From NCBI GenBank assembly GCA_020465985.1, contig JAANYP010002832.1, forward strand, positions 372,001-436,000: a DNA stretch of 64,000 nt, written 5' to 3'. The notes below the pieces were generated by a model that was not told the DNA's origin, made no database searches, and saw only the letters and a list, made by a program, of their open reading frames with translations. This document shows positions 27,554 through 40,400 of the stretch, piece after piece. Both the position numbers and the translations under genes were made by a program. This stretch comes from Centrapalus pauciflorus (taxonomy: Eukaryota; Streptophyta; Magnoliopsida; Asterales; Asteraceae). Within the stretch, counting starts at the first letter, position 1. Each line of letters opens with the position of its first letter.

Positions 27554-28459
27554 GAGAGTGTTTGGATTTGCGTTTGAAAAAGTGCCGTAACGTTTTGATA
27601 ACTAATAATCATATAATAGTTGTAACAAAAAATGCTACTAGAAATGTAGTGTTTTGTTTAGCATCTGCTATTTGTAGGGGTGTTATTCGGGCGGGTTAAT
27701 TGGGGGTTATTTTGGTTTGACTGTGTGGGTTAGCTAGCCGAACCCGAACCAAATAATGGGATGAGTTAATCAGTTTCGTGTTAAATGGGTATCGGGTGTA
27801 TTCAGTTTGGGTTAAATGGGTTATTCGGTTTATAAAAAATAAAATCCTCTACAAAGTAGTTTAAACGGGTTAAATGAGTTAGGTAATTTGGGTAAAACGG
27901 GTTAAATGTTTTGAGTATCAAAATTGGATATTTACATATTTACATTCTATATATAAACAATTCTAGCTTTAATTATAAACAAATCAAAAAATGACAAATA
28001 TATATATTAAACAGGTTATTCGGGTTATTTGGGTACCTGAATAAGCACGAATCCTACCCGTAAATCGAACCGAATTACTTAATCGGGTACCATTTAAACC
28101 GAATAAGAAACCCGGAAACCGAATAACCCGGTCCATTTAACCCGATTAAGGTTCGGTTCGGATGTGTTATTCGGGTTCGGTTATTTTGCACACCCATAGC
28201 TGTTTGCTATCATAATTATCGAATAATCAATTTTTAAAGTGCTTGGATTTGCGTTTTAACTTGTAAAATGACCAAATAATCACTTATTAAGCAAATAAGC
28301 TATAGTTTTTTAACTTATGAAAAAGTGTGGTAGGATTAACTCTAAACTCAAATAATCACTTATTAACGTATGCAATCCAAACACTTTAAACCAATTATTT
28401 GTGTTATTGTAACGTAATAAGCTAATAATCTCGTTTATAATGCAAAACCAAACACTCTT
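27554..28459. mobile_element. Tourist/Harbinger-like MITE, split by a nested hAT MITE
   Basis: The left end is GAGAGTGTTTGGATTTGCG. The complement of the right end is AAGAGTGTTTGGTTTTGCA. A TTA trinucleotide lies outside each end (27551-27553 and 28460-28462), the usual Harbinger duplication. Without the inner insertion the element would be about 375 bp. A second GTGCTTGGATTTGCG word at 28240 suggests an internal duplication. Confidence 0.7.
27675..28198. mobile_element. hAT-type MITE nested in the Tourist-like element
   Basis: 524 bp beginning TAGGGGTGTTATTCGGG and ending with TTTTGCACACCCATA. Flanks GCTATTTG (27667-27674) and GCTGTTTG (28199-28206) are an 8-bp duplication with one mismatch. 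The interior is dense in GGGTTAAATGGGTTAT and AACCCGAATAACC-like words of both orientations. A truncated relative lies at 31196-31575 in reverse orientation. Confidence 0.85.
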
Positions 28460-28462
28460 TTA

Positions 28463-30049
28463 GCCTCATTTTGGAACGTAAAGGCAAGGCATAGATGCCA
28501 CGGTACAAGTGACTAACCGACAGTGGTGGCTTTTAGGGTGTGCGAAAGGCTCTACTGCACAGGGCCCCTAATTTCGTAGGGTCTCACGGTTATAATAAAG
28601 ATCTAAATTTGGACCAATAAAAATTTGTTGTATTTGACATGTATACGTTGTGCATTGGTGCGTTAAAATGGAATTCATGTCAAGTTCAATTCGATTAGTA
28701 TTATTTATTTTAATTTCTCACTAATCAGTTTTTTGTTCTTCACGAACTCAACTTTACCTATTAAAATTGAGTCTCAAAATGACTAATTTACTATTTAAAA
28801 TATTTAGGGGACTATTTTGTAATCACAAGCATAGAGCTTCTAAAATCCCATAAGATGACACTGCTAACCAACAAAACGTAAGTTTATGCATAAATAATCT
28901 TTCGTGATTCATTAACAAATTTTTTAAAAATAACCATAAATTTTTTAATTGATTAAAATAAAAAAACTGAATGCAAAGATATATATTAAATAGATTTCTG
29001 ACAAAAGTTAGGTTCTTAGGGCTGTGTGAGTACTCATCATTCTCATTTCTCATCTTTCTGACCACATCAGCACTATATCAGCTTTTCATTCTCCATGTCT
29101 TTCATGTTTCTATTTTAAAAATACTCATCTTTCTATCAAAACATCCAGCGCGGCAAAGGTTTTGGTTGGGGCCGTGGAAATAGGGGTTGTATCGCCGCCG
29201 GCTTCATCCTACGTGGACATACACCTCACACAAAAAGGAGAGTTATTTTTTTTACACTTATTTACGTATATTAATTCCAAATAAAAGTATATTTTTAGTG
29301 AAAATAAACACCTATTATTAGATACTCAAGTGCATGCTGCCACATACTTCCAAACCATAAAATGAGTAATTGAGTTTGACGGAAGACAATTAATTAGAAT
29401 AATTATTATTTATATTTGTCTAAAAACAGATGCCATAATAAGACAATCAAGTCACAAAAGGTGGGAAAACAAGATCTACCTTTAAGTTCAATCACAATTA
29501 TGCATAATTGTATTCTTTTCTTTTCTTAATTATAAGAAATGTGTATTTAATTTAATCACTTCCTTTAATCACAATATTATTTGGCCGACGGCTTCATCCT
29601 CAAGAGATACATCCATAGATATACACCATGAAGAGACACAATTGAAGGGTTACAGCCCGTTAAAACACCAATACGTTGGAGAAGCTTAACTGCTTCGAAC
29701 CAGACCCCTAAAATGACAAACTAACACCATAAATTGTCTATTAATTACTAACAATACCCTATAGTTTAGGCTTACTTGTAACAGCTTTTGATAAGAAAGG
29801 GATGAAAACTTTGGTTTTTCCCGAAAAGGTAATTGGCTAAGGATAACTTAATAGTAAGCATATACAGAATTGTAGCCATAGGAAGAGGAAAATCGATGGT
29901 GGTGTGAGGGTTCGTAGCATCATCGGTCATGAGGAAAAGAGGACGCGGGTGGCAATTAGGTTATGATCGACTGTGGCTTGATACCATGAAAGGATTGTGA
30001 AAAGGGTCTCACCCTTTGAGGTACGTATCGATCTGATTAGTGTATAGAA
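28463..30049. other. Intergenic, no gene seen
   Basis: AT-rich. Near 28520 a hAT-like opening (CAGTGGTGGCTTTTAGGG) is visible but no matching right end was found. A similar phrase (GGCTTCATCCT) recurs at 29201 and 29590, suggesting a short dispersed repeat. No coding frame is supported. Confidence 0.45.
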
Positions 30050-30472
30050 TCTATATTATATCTATATCTATCTATAATCTATAAATACTAATAAAATAGT
30101 AACTATACTAATTTCTTGTGAAGCCACGTGTCATCAGCATGAATCAAGACGTGGCATTTAGAGGTTTTAAAAATAATTAAGAATTTTAAGTTATATATAT
30201 CCAAATTTAATATAACTTTTAAATTCAAATCAAACAAAATCTAATGTTCTACTAAGTTGTTAATTATAATATAATATAATATAAGTTTTTAAAATATAAT
30301 GAAATAATTACTATTCACATATATTTAGAAATATATAAAATTAATAGGTCATTATAAATAATAATACCATTCTTATATATTTTTGTTTAAAAAAATAATA
30401 TTTATATCTAAACCTTTTAATTCATTATATGTTATATATTATATATTGCGTAATATGCGAGTAATAAACTAG
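30050..30472 (+). mobile_element. Non-autonomous Helitron-like element 1
   Basis: The 5' end TCTATATTATATC is preceded by A. The 3' end GCGTAATATGCG (imperfect small hairpin) plus AGTAATAAACTAG is followed by T. A|TC...CTAG|T with a sub-terminal hairpin is the Helitron layout. A CACGTGTCAT-type word near the 5' end is common in plant copies. At 423 bp there is no Rep/helicase. Confidence 0.7.
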
Positions 30473-30475
30473 TAT

Positions 30476-30791
30476 TCTATTAAAAGAGTTCCTACATGTC
30501 ACTTGACGCTTAAATAGATTGTCACTTGGATTAACGATGATATGACATGTGTGTCCTATAATTTCTATTAATAAAATAAAAATAAAGTAATTTATTTATA
30601 AAAATTTTCTGACTAGAGATTTTGTTTAAAAAACCCATGAATATCGTTTCTTATCTTTCAATCTCTCTGGTCTCTTCTTATCCAACCGTATTCTCCTACT
30701 TTAGTTTTTTATCGAAGCTTTTCATCCCAAAGTAATGAAGTTTAAACCCAATTATTTAAGTATTCCGTGTAATACACGGGTAATAAACTAG
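30476..30791 (+). mobile_element. Non-autonomous Helitron-like element 2
   Basis: Ends with a clear hairpin, CCGTGTAATACACGG, then GTAATAAACTAG followed by T. It starts close behind element 1 with TCTATTAAAAGAGTTCC and a CATGTCACTTG word. The 5' boundary is not certain because the base before TC is T rather than A. About 316 bp, non-coding. Confidence 0.6.
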
Positions 30792-31195
30792 TACATGTGA
30801 GTTACAAATATAGAGAAAATATCTATGATAATTAATTACTAATTCCCTAAATTACAATTCTATCATTTTTCTTGATTATTTGCTAATAGTAATTATCTGT
30901 TTACTAATAATACTTCAATTCGTAAATACATAATTTCACTTTTAAGTTTTCCCGTTCAAATATCTTAGATTTTTTTTCATTTTTTTGGAAGAAGTGAATT
31001 TAAGATGTTGTAATTAGAAAAAAAAAAAAAAAAAAAAAAAAAGAATAGCACATTGAAAAGTATTGTTTGACATTTTACAACCAAAATATCCCATTAATAA
31101 GAAATTCATGGAGACCCACAGTATAGTTGTTGAAAAATAAACAGTTTTAGCAAGAAAAGACATTCGATAAATTAATTTCCTTTTAAGTTTGGGGA

Positions 31196-31575
31196 TCGGG
31201 TAGGATGCATGTTTATTCGAGTACCCGAATAATGTGATTATATTTTAAATACTCAATTTAGTTAGAATTAGAATTGTTTTATATATAGAGTCAGTAAAGA
31301 TCTAAATATCCAATTTTAATATACACACAAATCATTTAACCCTTTTTACCCAAATTACCCAACCTATTTAACATGTTTAAATTATTTTGTAGAGGATTTC
31401 ATTTTTATAGCAAAATTGAATAACCCATTTAACTTAAACCGAGTAACCCGATTTCCATTTAACCCAAAACCGATTAATCCTTCCCTTAATTAGTCATGAT
31501 TCAACCAAATAACTTAAACACTCAAACCCGAATAATCCGATACTCATTTAACTTATCTGAATAACACCCCACCTA
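31196..31575 (-). mobile_element. Truncated hAT MITE related to 27675-28198
   Basis: Reverse-oriented relative: CGGGTAGGATGCATGTTTAT matches the complement of 28020-28070, and the right edge (complement TAGGTGGGGTGTTATTC) matches the left end of that element. The other terminus is missing, so the copy starts in mid-element. No intact target duplication was seen. Confidence 0.65.
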
Positions 31576-31601
31576 AACTTTCTAAATGATTTATTAAGTA
31601 A

Positions 31602-32419
31602 CTAGATTATTGGCCCATGTAACACATGGGCATACGTAAGAAATATATATATTTCTAAATACGATAACTTAAAATATTATTATAAGAAATAATAAGGTAA
31701 ATATTTTGATATTAACTGACATAGATAAATAATTAAAATTATATTAAATATAAATTTGTTATTCTTATTATAATAAATATATATATTGAAGATATGAAAA
31801 TATATATTTGAAATACTGATTATATTACAATAAAAACTAAATCAATTTTGTAATGTTTTTGTTTTTAAATTTGAAAACAATATTTACAATATTATTGGAA
31901 AGTATTACTTTTATGAAAATTATTATAGTGTTGCTTTTTTCATATTTAGATTTGTTTTTTAATGATAACAAACTTAAAATCATGCTTTACATAAAATCTT
32001 TTTTTGATTCAATTGATTATGAAAAAAATTTTAAATCGATTACGATTGTTAACATAATTTTAAAAATAAATATTAATTTCCAAAATTTAAGAATGAGAAC
32101 GAATTTTAAATTGATACATTTAATATACGATTAAACATTTAACATTTTCTTTAAATTTTTTAAAAAACTAAAAAATTACAAATCAAATAGATCATTTTAG
32201 ATAAAACATTTTAGAAAAATTTGAGGTTAAATTAGGAAGCATTTAAAATTATTTAATTGTATAAGTTTCCATTAATATTCTAAAATTTCTAAAATAAATT
32301 AGATGAGTTAATTGAAAGAGTTATATAAAGAGAAATGAGCGGGAAAATGAAATTTTGGAGAAATGTGGAAGTGACATGTGGCAAAATCATTTTGCATTAT
32401 TAATAGATGTTGATATAGA
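31602..32419 (-). mobile_element. Non-autonomous Helitron-like element 3
   Basis: Read on the minus strand: the 5' end TCTATATCAACATC is preceded by A (32420), followed by a CACATGTCACTTCC word. The 3' end has a strong hairpin GCCCATGTGTTACATGGGC, then CAATAATCTAG, followed by T (31601). All terminal Helitron features are present in 818 bp. A 93-codon AT-rich frame inside (31853-32134) is low-complexity and unlikely to be a gene. Confidence 0.78.
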
Positions 32420-32571
32420 TTATTTTAAGGATGGTTACGGAATCCGACCTTGGGTAGACTACACTATACCATGAAATCTGAATCTACCTCCACACATATA
32501 TACAAATATGGTAAATCTCTCCCAAAGCAAGATTGATGTAGTCAACTGAAAGTTATCATTTATTTATTTTA

Positions 32572-34160
32572 CTAGCTTAATACTCATGCCTTACATGAAT
32601 TGTTATAAAAATTATTTATAAATTAAATATTTATAAAGTGATGGGATCCCTTAAGAACCTTTAAACAATTTCTTAACTTAAGATACAATAAAAATCAATA
32701 AAAAGATGACACACAGACAAAATCATTGAGTCAATAATAAAAAATGATGACTCTAAGTCAATTTTAAGTAATAAAAAAACGATTAAGATGTTTTTTTAAT
32801 ATATTTGAATTAATAATTTAAATATAGTATTTTGAATTAACAGTTTAAATATGTGAAATCATAAGTTATTCTTGTTTTAAAAATTTTTATGGTTCTTACA
32901 TATGCGATTCAAGATATTCAAATAACGCATATAATCCAATTATTATAATTTTACTTCTTATATCGATTCAAAAATGTTAAACTGATTATTTGAAAAAGCG
33001 TTGCTGTTATCAAAAATGAGTTTTTTTTAATCAAACCTAAATTATATTTTTATACATGTTAAGACCAAAATATTCATAAAATATAATTAATCAAATTTAA
33101 ATTTTAGACTTGGTTTTTAAAAGTTCTTAATTTAATAATTATTTTAAAGGTTGTTATTTGATCTCAACTCTTTACAAAGATGTATAAATAATTATAAATG
33201 TTAGAGTTTATTAAATTTTAGTTAATTAGCAATTAAATTAAGTAAATTAGATTTGAATATACTGGATTTGTTTTGATTGAGATTTTTGATTAGATTTTGA
33301 TAAATGCCATGACAAAAAAGAGATGATGATACGTGACCATTTTTGTGATTAAAACCTCCACTCATTTTTTATTGCACAAAAAACCCACAACCGACTAAAA
33401 CTTAGAAAAATAAGTTTTTTTTAAAGAATGGCTTACAACCTGATTAACCAATTGCAATCTGTTAACCAACCTTTCGTCTCCGAAAATACTTCTTTCTAGA
33501 GAACTTATTTGTCTGTGTTTTATGATTCAAATTCACATTTTTGTTGAATTCTTTGTTCAAATCTGTGTTTTTTTGTTAGAATTTACTTTTTCGACGAAAT
33601 ACTGGTAGTCATTGATGGCTAGTCGAGAATGGCCTATGACTTTCAATCGAATACAATCGGTAAAATACAAAATTTTATCAAAGAAAATACACTTGAAATT
33701 TGAATCCTTATTTTTTTTAACGTGTCAAAATTCCATACTTATCATTTAAAGATTTGAAAACAAAAAAAATTCAAATTTATTATATATTAAGTATTTAATT
33801 AATATTTCATAAAAATATTTATTCTTTCGGACATTTAAATTTAAAGATTATTATTTTATTGATCTTTTATAATTTTTTATATTAAAATTGAAGTCTATTA
33901 TTCTATTGAAAAATTTTAAAATTATTTATTCTTTCGGATGCTTAAACTTTGAAGTTTATTATTTTATTGATTTTTTTAATATTTTATTTTAACTAGTTAA
34001 CTTGAAAATTTTTAATAAGTATTAGTCATAGTTTCAATTAGTTTAGAAAAACAAAAATAATAAGTTTCAATTAATGTTAAATTTTTGTTTTTGAAAAATA
34101 AAGAAAATTTTTAAAAAAATAATAATGTATTAAGAGGATGACATGTAGCAAGATATATAC
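32572..34160 (-). mobile_element. Helitron-like element 4 (3' end clear, 5' end tentative)
   Basis: On the minus strand the 3' end is the hairpin CATGTAAGGCATG, then AGTATTAAGCTAG at 32572-32575, followed by T. The 5' end is placed near 34160, where GCTACATGTCATCC appears on the minus strand. The interval is AT-rich and non-coding. A further related end (CCCCGTAATACGTGAG, minus strand, near 34170-34190) and a CCACGTGTCATTACC word near 34760 suggest one more degraded element up to about 34780. Confidence 0.45.
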
Positions 34161-34772
34161 TATTTATTAACTCACGTATTACGGGGATATTTTATAAATA
34201 AATGGTTACTAAAAATTTACATAAAACGTCAATTACATACAAAAATGTTTATTTTTTCTAAAAACATACGAAAATAGTATTATCTTTTGTTATTAAGATA
34301 ATTAAAAATTTTCTATATTTAAATATGTATGAATAGTATTTATCGTGTCTCATCTTTTTAAAACTTTTTATTTTAGATTTTTATGTTTAAGTAAAAAAAA
34401 AACTAAAAATTTGCTTTTACATAGAATACAATTTAAAAAATTTAATATTAAAAAGAATTATAAAACAACTTATTTTCAATATTGCATTGTTTTTACTTTT
34501 TAAATATATAAAAAAATGAATAGTTAGCTAACATTAGTAGTTAAATCTGAAAGTTATTTAAATTTTTTAAAAATTTATTTAAAAATAAACTTAGATTAAC
34601 ATTAGAATATTTAAAATATTTCCTTTTTTAACCGTATGTATTAAATATGAAGCTATTTGAATTAAATTCCATAAATATTCTTAATAATGAATTAGTAAAA
34701 TTAAAAATCTAATTATGGAAAAAATGCGGGAAATCAAAAATTTAGAGAGACGAGGTAATGACACGTGGTTCT

Positions 34773-35187
<415 letters not shown>

Positions 35188-35911
35188 ATTTGATATTATT
35201 CCACTATCCAAGATTTGATAGATAGAACATGTGCTTGTCAACTAAGCTTATCAAATAAAAGATGATGGATCCCTAATGTTATGTAGTCGAATTTGGAAGA
35301 AGGAAAAAGGCAAAAAAATAAGCAGCCTGTTGGTGAAGTTAGATTGACGGGGAAGAGTGTAGTCCAAGAATGGTGGAGACCACTGGTCCTTTGAGATATT
35401 GGGGGGGCAGAGTCATTCATGATCGTTTTCACTTCTACATCTGATACATGATTCAACTATAAAGTTATGATGTGATTGTGGTGGATTCATAAAGTCTGCT
35501 TTTCTTTTCTTCAGATTGTGATCACCGTACTTACGCGTATCAACGACTGTTGTTTTGATTATTTGCGTCATGTGAACGACCCCATGCGCACCCTCAGACT
35601 CGCAGGGTGTAAAACAAAATCAATATTCCCTATCATCTCATTCTAACAAAGGCAGATCGACTCATACAAGCAGATTGCTAGTCTAATTTACTGTAAAAAT
35701 GGGACTTGATGTCGATGATTAGGCAGGCAGGCAGGCCGGCCTCTATGAATATGAGGTAACAGAAACTCTAAAGTTTGAGGAGACTGACTTGCTTTCTAAA
35801 ACTGACCAAAGGGACAGCCACCAACCTTCCATGTGATATTTTTCAACATCAACCTACTATTAGTATTAACATCCGTTTCCTTTTGTCGGAAAAACTAGTA
35901 GAAAATTATTT
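35188..35911. other. Intergenic, no gene seen
   Basis: A 72-codon minus-strand frame (35238-35456) has no recognisable family. Short (AGGC)n repeat near 35722-35739. Nothing else supported. Confidence 0.5.
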
Positions 35912-36273
35912 AGAAAACCCTACCAACTTTCATGAATTTATCGATTAAGTCACTGTACTTTTTTCCCGAGTGTTTAAGTCCCTAGACAATTTTTGTCTTA
36001 TTCAAAACTATATATTTCACCGGTTTAGCAGGTCACTAACCTGTAAACGGTATAGTGACCTAAACAAGAAAAAAAAAAAAAGCTCAGTGACTTAATTGTG
36101 AAAATTGAAAAGAGAGTTGGTTTTTTTAACAATAAACAATTCAAGGAACTGATTGGTTAAGTAAAAAATATATAGTTTATAATAAGACAAACATTGTTTA
36201 GGAACTTAAATACTCAGGAAAAAAGTTTAGTAACTTAATCGATAATAACATGAAAGTCCATTAGGGTTTTTTC
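35912..36273. mobile_element. Foldback MITE
   Basis: The left arm begins AGAAAACCCTACCAACTTTC and contains TTATCGATTAAGTCACTG, GAGTGTTTAAGTCCCTAGAC and TTTTGTCTTATT. The complement of the right arm carries AAACCCTAATGGACTTTC, TTATCGATTAAGTTACTA, GAGTATTTAAGTTCCTAAAC and GTTTGTCTTATT in the same order. Arms are about 110 bp with some divergence. A smaller palindrome (GGTCACTA...TAGTGACC) is in the middle. Confidence 0.75.
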
Positions 36274-37465
36274 AATATGAAGGAAAAACCATCAAAATAT
36301 GGCATCTCATCGTGTTTTGATAACTTTCCAAACATGTCTCTTCTACATGGCTCTAATCTGAGTACAATTTCATTTCAGATTCATGCGAATCAAAATGATA
36401 AAAAAGAAATCTGTGAAAAAAGGGATGGTTCATGGTAAAACTAAAACATATTGCCTAGTGTCACAGATTTGCTTTCTTCTTCCAAGATCCGTGCAAACAA
36501 AAGTAACATCACTATAATTTCTTTTTTCTAGTTAACCAACAAAAATTCCAAAGTCTTTCGTTACTTTGGTCAAACCGTATCAACAAGTTTGTTTGGTTTA
36601 TGCACATTTCTTGGTGCTGTACCCGACTTTCAACCATGTTGAACTTTGGTCTAGCCCTAGAAAGGAAACAAACACCTACTTTTTTCCTAACAAAGTACCT
36701 GAATTTTTACCTAAAGTAAGCAAGCATCTCATTATCATCACGTCAAGGAGAGGTGGCAATTTTAGCCATACGGGATAAAATGATCCGCATTTTAATTACT
36801 AAGATAGATTTACATATTTAAATAAAAATTAATATGAAATCTTAGAAAATGATGTATTATACGAACCGTGTTCTTAAAAAAAATTTAAACTATGCATGAA
36901 TTCTATCTTTTGGTCATCTGCTAGTTTTTGTTTGAATGGGCTGGAATCATCTGGCCATGACACCTGGCAAGTAGTCCACCAAGAAAGGGAGGGCCTCTAC
37001 TATAGTATTGGTCTGTCTGAATGACGCCATAGTACAACTATTTCATTCAACAAATTACCTAAAATAGATCTTTCATGTTGCACATCATTTGAAGATAGAA
37101 GACACCATATAAATATGGTTCAAAAGGCAAACATCCAAATAAGTTTGGTTACAATATAAAGTAAATCCAAATTTAGCCTCTATATTTCAATAATATATCA
37201 GGGTAAAGATGAATTCATTGCTCAGAAGTCAGCTATAACATTCTTCACTATTCCTATCTTTCTTTCTTTCTTTCTATTTTTGGGTGGGGGTAGGGGTTGG
37301 AAGGTCGATTGCACATTCAATTATGAGGCTAACGAAGGAGAACTAAAAGGAAATAGATGAAATAGAATGGAATTGAACGCACAAGAATAAACAATGCGGG
37401 ATAGTAGCAGACTAGCAGAGCATCGGTACCTCCCATTTTTTGGGAACCACCTGAATGTTGCAGGA
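36274..37465. other. Intergenic, includes probable GAUT1 3' UTR
   Basis: Non-coding. The part next to 37465 lies downstream of the GAUT1 stop on the minus strand and probably holds its 3' UTR. A 70-codon frame (36566-36778) is unsupported. Confidence 0.5.
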
Positions 37466-40400
37466 TCATTCATTTAGTTTGCAACCCCGGATGTATGGAT
37501 GGTCAAACTTGATGTACTTGACCCAATATGAACGGTACCTTGTCATAGCCAACTCAAGCCATGGTTTCATGTTACCGTTGTAATGAATGACGGCTGCATT
37601 CTCGATGTCACTCTTATCGATGCTTGGATTATAGCCCAGACCAAGTACATGCCAAGACTTGTCGAGTGGATGCGTAAGCCCGTAAAACGTCATTAACCCT
37701 GGTGGCAAAGTCCCAAGCTTCCATAGAACTCTGTCTTCGTTCTGAAATCAATACACCATTAGAAAATAGGAATTAAGTCAAGAAATGGGATGAATTGTAA
37801 ATAATATAATCTTTACCATATTTTGCCACTTGTGGTAAATGCCAGTTATGTCCCACTTTTTCCACTGCTTGAGATCAAATACGTTCATCCCGTATGCCCA
37901 TCCACATGCATTAGGGTCAAAGTTTCGGGCAATATGGGGATTAGAAAAATTTAAATACTTGTCAAAACGGTGGAAGCTTTCACCACAAGTTTCAACAGCA
38001 CCATTGACTTTTCCATGAAGATCAACTTTCCACAACCCAGTCAAATCTTTCTGGACAACAATATCGTCGTCAAGAAAAAGGATTTTGTTTAACTTGGGAT
38101 AAACTTGTGGAAGGTAAAACCGAAGGTGATTCAGCATGGATAGATACTTCGGGTTCCTATACTTTAGATTGGATGATCCGGCTGAGAGGGTTGTATGATG
38201 ATCTGCCTTGAAGTAAAATTCCTTCATCGCAGCAGACTCTAGTTGTCGAAGAACTGGACAGTAGGATGAATTCAGCCACTTAAATTCGTCAACATTTTCT
38301 ACATGGATTGTGGCTTTCCCAGGAGGGTTCAGTAGAAACCACATATTCATAGCTCCATAGTTTAATTTATCAGAAACAAGATGGAAAACATGTTTCTCTG
38401 GTTCCTGTATTTCCAGCCAAGAAAACATAAATAGTCCACGAGAACAACTACTAACTTGTCAACGATCCTATTTTGGGTATATTGCTTCTTCATTCTATAA
38501 AACTTGTTGCACAAAATTTGTGAACAATCGTATCCCTTAGCATGCTTACTTCAATTTGAGGTAATCATTAACTTACCTTTAAGCTTCATAACAGTTATCT
38601 TGGCCATAAACTGCATAATTCTCCCTCCTTTCCCAAACAAATGTAACATTTCTATTTTTGGCCAAATTTCAATTTCAAATGACTTCTTCACCCTAAATCA
38701 CCCATTAGAAATTTAACCACTATGTCCCAAAATAAGCGTCTACATTTCTATTTTAGTTTCCCCAGAACACATGTCCACTTTTAAAGATATTACAATTATA
38801 CCATTAATTGTGTACAAATTAATTCCACTCTTCCACAGCACTTGGTATTCTAAATAATGTGACTGTGCAAAATAATTCCACTTTTCATAGAAAATGACAT
38901 TCTTGTGAACTGCCGGAAAAACAATGTTGTAAGAATCAACAATTCTAGACAAATAAAAAAAAAAGGTTTTCATACTTGAAATTTTTATCGAATATCCAAG
39001 TGTGATGTTTTCTCTTTTACTTCTTCTCATAAAACGTTTGCCACGAAAAAACAAAGCATGGTAGTTCAAAAGGTCCATTACTCTTTCCATTAAACTATGA
39101 AGGCCGTAAAAAATATATATCCCAGGAAACTATGAGACCAAATAGATTTACCTTCGCATTCATAATTGTAGAGTTGACGACAACTGATGCAGCCAATACG
39201 TTATCAGAGAAGAGAGCATAATGATATAGACTTGGATTTTCTAGGTTCTCGCTCCTCGGGAACTTTCTCTTTTCTAGTGGAAGAAGGTAATACTCTATTG
39301 TTAGGCGCATTGACAAGCAATGAATTCCATTTGGAATTGTTTTAGCTGCTAACTGGCTTAAAAATGTGCTCTGCTTTTTCAAGCTACGAACTTGCTCATC
39401 GGCTGATTGAAGCATGGCTCTCAGCTTCCCCGTAACCAACTTGCAGTCATACAGTTGATCTCTAGCTTTCGACAACAACTGACCCATAACTTTAATTTTC
39501 TCTGGGGCGCTAGAGTTGATATAAAGAAAGACGCAATAATCAAGATACATACATATCTTAAACTTGCATAAGAATCAACGAACACCCTACCTTCGATTAA
39601 GATCAGAATCTATCGTTGCATCTCCCAAAGCACGTTGACTTTCTTTAATTTGATTTTGTAGTTCATGAGCCATGTTTGTCTTGTTTTTCATATTTGCAAT
39701 GCTCACATATACCCGGGCCATGATGATTTGATCTCGCATCAAGCGCACAGTTGTGTCTACGTTCTCATTATCGGTCTCTTTCCTCCATATACTGTACTTC
39801 CCAAGGACAGCAGAATCGACCGATTTGGACCGTTCGATGGCTGCATTTTCAAGCTTTAAAGTTACCTCGTCGTCTTGTTTCACTAGATCAGCTGCTCGCC
39901 TTTGACGTCTTTGGTCTCTCAATTGCTACATGAAAGATTACCGCTTAATCATCTGACAGGTAATTATAGCAAAGATGTGTACCTATTCATTAGAAGGTTG
40001 AATTTTACCCTTCTTGCCAGGTTAGTGGGTGTATCAACATATTGAGAATGGTCGGCTGCATGTAGAAGATAAACATAATTTAGATTCACATACACTTAAA
40101 CATCCTATGGAAACATCGGTCAAAAGAACATCATTACCGCCTAAGGAATTATCTTGTTTGCCTTTTGAGGTCTCTTGTTTGTTAGTTTCTGTAAGCTGCT
40201 TAGGCAATGTGTCAGTGCGTGGTTTTCCATCATGAGCGAGAACAAGAAATAAATGAAGTAAACTGAAGATTGATACTACACAAACCTCAGCAGAATGTAT
40301 ATCAATATTGACCACATTTTCTTGCCCGGAGAACTTCCAAGAAGCTGAAAAGTTGTTTTTCCGAAAAGAATCAAGACTCAAGGGTCCCATGTCTTCTGTG

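Noticed and set aside
31853..32134. 93-codon frame inside Helitron-like element 3
   Set aside because: Phe/Ile/Lys/Asn-rich as expected for AT-rich DNA, without any motif.
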